Shown one piece after another: positions 58,901 through 64,000 of a stretch of DNA of 64,000 nt; position 1 is the first letter of the stretch; every line of letters begins with the position of its first letter. The stretch lies in assembly GCF_029852145.1 (NCBI RefSeq), contig NC_079976.1, positions 3,596,001-3,660,000 on the forward strand. Direction: 5' to 3'. The position numbers were made by a program, and so were the translations under genes. Source of the stretch: Microplitis mediator. Its lineage: Eukaryota > Arthropoda > Insecta > Hymenoptera > Braconidae. The notes beneath the pieces are model-generated. The model was not told the origin of the DNA. It saw nothing but the letters and a program-made list of their open reading frames with translations, and searched no databases.

Positions 58901-60708
58901 ACTCTTCCTTCTCTCACGTTCTCTTTCTTTATTTTCTTCCTCATCTTCACAACTTTCTTCCGTAAATATATAATATAACACTCTAATTAAAAAAAAAAAA
59001 AAACTACTGGATCTATTGATGCAACAGAAATTTTCCCAGCAATAGCACATGGAGCTGTTGCGTATGCTGCAATAATTAATGAATATCTATCTAAGGTACT
59101 GATATCGAGTATAATTAAATGATATGAGTTTCTTCTAGGAAAGGCAGTTTAAGTAACGTCCAGGAGGAAGGGGAAGACGGTGAAGAGCTAGACCGACAGG
59201 AATTTGGCTCCCGGCCAGGGCCAAAGCCGATTGAATTTTTGGCTCGAGGTCGATAGACCAGACTCGAGGAATGTTCTAGAAAGGAGACGCACGTCTTCGT
59301 ATGTTCGACCCTACCTCGATACTTTTTTCTTTATTTCATTTCTTTCTTTCTTTCTTTCTTTCATTATCCACCAGAGTCTCTGTTCGCTTCAACAACTACA
59401 ACACAGCTACAACTATAAACAATAACAACCACAACTACCAAGACGATTCGATACAAACGCATATAACCTCGAGTTTCATTGTCATTCCTCGAGGAGAATT
59501 ACGACTTTACATGCTGATGAGTACGTGGAACGAGGAGAGATCGGTGAGAGCTCCTTTCATGGTCGCACGCGATAATTAACTAAACCGTACGACGGACATT
59601 TGATCTGTCTCATTATACATATATATTTATATTTATATATATATGTAGTTGTAGTTGTAGTTGTGTCTGTAAAAGAAGTTGGCGCCGACACTTTCCCATT
59701 TGCCGAGTTTGCATAAGATAAATAAATGCATGAGTTATTCTAACAAAAGTCTTCTTTTTATATATATACATATATATACCTCCATTACATTAGTATAAAT
59801 ACTTTGACCTGATTCTTAGCTCCATTCAACAATCGAATTTATAGCGTAGTTAAAGAATTCGAGGGACTTGTAGCTAAGCAACAAAACTACACTAGCTCGA
59901 AAGTTTCTATAGCCGTCGATCTTTTTGAGGCGCCGCCGTTTAAGATGCATTATGTTACCAACGCCTACTGCCTTACACTACATTACAACAATATATAAAT
60001 ATATATATATATATATAGTCCCCATACTAAACATAAAAAAATTTATCCCATTTTTTTAACTCAATTTAACTTGAGATGTTTATAATTCTTGGAATAAACT
60101 AATGCCGCTATTAATTGGAGTCAATAATTTTGAAATTATAATAATAATGATAATAAAAAATTGTCCTTTCAATCATCGAGTTAATGTCCCTGTATAAGTG
60201 ATTACTTTCGCAACCTAACATTCTAATCCCTGCAAGCAATTGCCCAACGATTCTCCGTCATTGAGAAATATTTAATATATTTATTTAATATTTATACAAC
60301 ACACACATTTATATTTATATATATATTTAATATGTATACAACAGTTTCATTTACGAGATTGTTAGATTAAAAAGGAATGTCGTATGTAATTAATAGACAG
60401 ATATAAATGTATATATAAATGTGTGCATCTAAATAATAAATAAAATATTTTAAATATGTGAGCACTCAAATATTTATTATGAATTTCAAATGAGTATTAA
60501 GTAAACTGAGTTTTAATTCTTTGTATCAATGCATATTTTTCACTGTTAACTTATCATCTAGCCTATTTTTTTTTTTTCCGTTAGCATTCCACGGGTAAAT
60601 ATTTCAATATACATATTACTGTATATGTAGAAAAAAAAAATTATCGTTTGAATATATTTTTTTTTTCTTTTCTTACTGAGCATTTTTTTCCTTATCATAT
60701 ATATGTAT
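55937..60708. other. Non-coding, simple-repeat-rich region
   Basis: Includes (TA)n, (TATG)n near 58280-58310, (CAT)n at 56970-56990, (TTTC)n near 59336-59360, (GTAGTT)n near 59645, long A-runs at 57646-57671, and a CGCGGGCGCGGGCGCG stretch at 57228-57244. No exon, tRNA or known microRNA recognised on either strand. Confidence 0.45.
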
Positions 60709-61342
60709 TAGGGTCCTTCATTTCGGAGCCAGATTTTTTTTTCAAGTGCATGTGGAAAAAACCATAGTTCAACACAAAAAAAAAATTTTCGCGCATGAAA
60801 AAAAATTCCGCGAAACTATGTCGAGTTTTTGAAATCGATCAGAGCCATTTTTTTACGAGCTTGAAATTAAAATGGAAATAACTAAAATACGATGCGGAAT
60901 TTTAAAAAACTTTACTGATAATAATTTGTAGAGAATGAAATTGTCAACAAAAAAGATCCCATAACATTTTGTGATAAGTCTGATAGTTTCGCCGGAAAAG
61001 TAAAAAGATCTCCAACTTTACTTCGAGCTCCAATAACTTTTGAACAGATGGATTTATCAAAAAATGATAAGAGACTTTTTTTGTAGAGCGTTCAATTTCC
61101 TACAAAAATATGTATTAGTCTATTCGATCTATTGATTTGTTCAATGAGTTAACAATACTTAAAGCTAAAAAAAAAATTTTCCCTATGTTATTTAAATGGG
61201 AAAATCGAATTCTTTAATGAGCTAGGTCTGAAATCGACATAGAATTTTTTTTCTTGCGCGAAAATTTTTTTTTGTGTTGAACTATGATTTTTTCTATATG
61301 CACTTAAAAAAAAAAATGTTGCTCCGAAATGACGCACCCTTA
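60709..61342. repeat. 630-base foldback element
   Basis: The left arm runs TAGGGTCCTTCATTTCGGAG, then CATAGTTCAACACAAAAAAA and ATTTTCGCGC. The right arm is the inverse (GCGCGAAAATTTTTTTTTGT, TTGAACTATG, GCTCCGAAATGACGCACCCT). Between the arms is unique AT-rich DNA with no ORF of note. Confidence 0.7.
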
Positions 61343-64000
61343 TATATATATATTTATATATTTTGTTTACGATGTATTTTGTTGGAGATTGTAGGGATTG
61401 CATGATGGTGAGGATGATGACGGCGATGTGTAAAAGTGGGGATGGAATGCGAGTAGCTCTGTTGCGTGTTGTATGCACCGCGACTCTAATGTAAGCCGAT
61501 GAGAGAGTAGAGTGTAAGAAAGATGGGATAATATCAGGCAGTATGGGGGAAGGAGATAAAAAAGATTAATAATAAAATAAAAAAAATGTTCGAAAGGAGA
61601 ATAAGAGGAAGATGGGAGTAAGAATAAGTAGAATGGAGTAAGAATGAGAATAAGATTAAGAACAAGAACAAGAAGAAAACGGAGAGTAAGAATAAGAATA
61701 AGAACAAGATAACGAAGGAATAACAGGGAGAGAATATAAGGCCCAGTCTTTTGGGACACAACAAACAGACGCCGCCTCGTAATTTGTTTTCATACGTTCG
61801 CCAGTCTACGCCTCTCTTCCACTTCCATTCTCTTTACTCTTCATCATCTACTGCACATACTTCATCCCAATAATCTTGCTCCTCTTTATCCTCTTTTTGT
61901 TCCTTTAATGCATTCTTCAATTTTTATAAATTTTATTATAACTATTTCCCTTTTTTTTCTTCAGCAGTTTACGTAATTTTAGATTTTTTTTATGCTTTCA
62001 TTTTATAAAATAAGGAAAGAAAAATTTTATACGGGGATGAGAATGTGGTGAACGTCTTTGGTTAGAAAAGAGTGCAGAACCAGTGCCTCTGGGCCATCCA
62101 TCATCTCAATAATTGCTTCCCTTCCTTTCCCATCACATCACATAATTCCTATAGTATAGAAACCCTTGCCTCCCTTTCTTCTCTTCCATTCTTCCTCTTC
62201 TTCCTCAACATCTTGGTCTCTGTCTCTGTAAAGAACTTGGCCTCTTACAGAATGACGCCCCAGCAGACGAACGCAATCGCGCGGCTCTTTCGATCTTTAC
62301 TTAACTTTCATTCGCGGGTCTATCTAACACTCGGCAAGTGCCGCGGGGATCACGTCCATCACTTTTTCATGAGCCCTTTACTTTTTTTTTCGTTATTTTA
62401 ATAACGCGAGACTTAATTTCGGTGTCGCACGAAGCAGCACCAAGACTTGAATTTTGAATTTTTTTTTTTTAAACATTTTCCATAATTTAAAATTAAACTA
62501 GTGTACAGATACTGTACAAATGTTTGTTCTTTTTTTATTTAATAAGGTTACCTGGTTTTTTTAATCGGATTATTTTGGTGTAACGTATGAATGGGATTCT
62601 TTAGATCGGATAGTAGACTATTCTATTCATTCTTAGATCGTATGGTCTATAGTGTATAGTATAGAATGTATATAAGTATATATATATATATCCAAGCATG
62701 GGATAGAAAGAGGAAGATGATGATGTGTGCTGTTGATTCTTTCATAGCTGCCATAGACGACATGCCACCTTCGTGCATTCCAACCTAATTCAATGAGAGC
62801 TGCTGCTCACCAGCTCACAGTTATAACAACCAAGTTGGTCGCTTCTACTAACCCGTCCCCGTCCCACGAAATTCGACGCGTGACGCGAGAGATATCGGGG
62901 TCAACACTCCCCAAGAATTCTTGTCTTGAGCAAATAATTATTCTTGTTGACACTAAAAAATTAAATAAAATAAAATAAAATAAAAAAACATTTTCCAGTT
63001 GACGGTCTCTCCCCCATTAAACTCGACCCAACTCCAGTATGTATTTCACTTTTTTATGTAAAATTTCATTACACGGCTAGTAGTTTGTGAATGAAAATCC
63101 CTCCATCTCCATCTCTATCTCTGTCTCTGTCTCTGCCTCTGCCTCCACCTCCAGCTGGTACCAGCAGCAGCACAAAACGCGATGGGTTGTTACTGTACTC
63201 AACTGGCGATAACAAACGGAAGCGTTTGTGTACAGAGTAGATTCATCGGTTATCGGTGGTTTCGTTTCGTGTATGTACCGAACACGCTGAGCCCATTCTT
63301 TCATTCTTGTTTCCAACTCTACACACTCTGACTATGCCTTTTATTTTATACATATGTATAAATATATGGATGTATATCTCTGCGCTCTTTCATTCTGTAT
63401 ACCATCAGGGGGATAGATATCAGTCGGTGACCCAGTGCACGACGTGATAGCCCCACTCATTCATATCTACCCGTACTCAAAAGAATATATATATATATAT
63501 ATATGTATATATGACGTGGCGACAATTTTATTCACGACTCCCTTACAAGCCTTTGAAATATTTATTTATATAATTGACTGATAAAAAATCACTTAAAAAA
63601 AATTATTAAATGTATAGATAATTTATTGAGGTAAATAATATTATTATTAGTAATAAAATTTGATAAAAGTGATGCTGCTGTAGGTGATCAGGGTAGAGTA
63701 AAAATAATAAAATGAGGCATCAGTTAATTATGGCGGCGAGCTGGAATGCAAGGTGCAGTATCTTGAGTGCTCTTCATCATCTCCATGGTTCTCTACTCTC
63801 CACTTGATCTTTTGGAGAGCGAGCGAACCCAGGCATCAACAGTAGGGAGCTGGTAACGAGCTAAATGCCATCCAAGTTTAAGAACCAACCAACCAGCTAA
63901 GTGAGTGAGCGAGAGCTCTGTGGTGGACGAAAGTCCATGGACCACCTCATTCATCCTATCTGCATTCCACTGATGCTACCTGGGGTCCACTGGAATGTCC
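61343..64000. other. Non-coding to window end
   Basis: Purine-rich tracts at about 61500-61740 (AGAATAAGA-type repeats), (TCTCTG)n at about 63098-63145, (TA)n at 63487-63505, and scattered CpG. No coding exon or RNA gene supported. Confidence 0.45.

Noticed and set aside
47204..63447. Numerous 60-160 residue ORFs on both strands
   Set aside because: Composition (Ser, Leu, Tyr, His strings) mirrors (TC)n, (CA)n and T-rich tracts. No domains, no consistent splice phases, and overlapping frames on both strands.
1..64000. CRISPR array, bacterial operon or viral insertion
   Set aside because: No regularly spaced direct repeats, no prokaryotic gene layout, and no viral or retroelement protein recognised; the genes have spliceosomal introns and animal orthologues.

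Overview
This window is eukaryotic nuclear DNA from an insect, most likely a hymenopteran and plausibly a parasitoid wasp. Genes have short AT-rich introns with GT..AG ends. The small RNA cluster is of arthropod type (miR-71/miR-2/miR-13). A selenoprotein K homologue carries Cys where Sec is expected, which fits the loss of selenoproteins in Hymenoptera. Many short foldback or MITE-like elements fill introns and intergenic DNA. The species call is inference; the gene calls rest on reading the proteins.

Layout. 1-2.5 kb: four tandem intronless genes for small two-pass membrane proteins of an unrecognised family. 3.1-5.6 kb (+): mitochondrial replicative helicase Twinkle. 6.0-9.3 kb (+): procollagen galactosyltransferase (GT25/COLGALT). 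10.2-10.9 kb (+): CCDC167-like tail-anchored coiled-coil protein. 11.3-13.4 kb (-): omega-class glutathione transferase. 14.1-18.9 kb (+): HBS1 ribosome-rescue GTPase, with an internal alternative terminal exon encoding a SKI7-like protein. 19.2-19.7 kb (-): SelK homologue. 20.0-22.7 kb (-): CYP4-clan P450. 24.8-30.1 kb (+): Ptp61F/PTP1B-type tyrosine phosphatase, with a possible alternative last exon at 33.1 kb. 33.7-35.4 kb (+): secreted, very basic thrombospondin-type-1 protein. 36.6-45.3 kb (-): PPP4R1, whose 2.2-kb intron holds a six-hairpin miR-71/2/13 cluster on the same strand.

45.3-64 kb has no convincing protein-coding exon. It is visibly richer in G+C and CpG than the left part, dense in (CA)n, (TA)n, (GAGT)n and purine/pyrimidine tracts, and has NRF-1-type palindromes and several foldback elements. 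It may be the upstream region or first introns of PPP4R1, or long intergenic regulatory DNA.

The genes are not an operon-like system. The noteworthy biology is dual-output transcription: HBS1 versus SKI7 by alternative 3' exons, PPP4R1 mRNA plus the miR-71/2/13 cluster from one unit, and possibly a membrane versus soluble tyrosine phosphatase. Two repeat families (called A and B here) recur across the whole window and often sit next to or inside each other.
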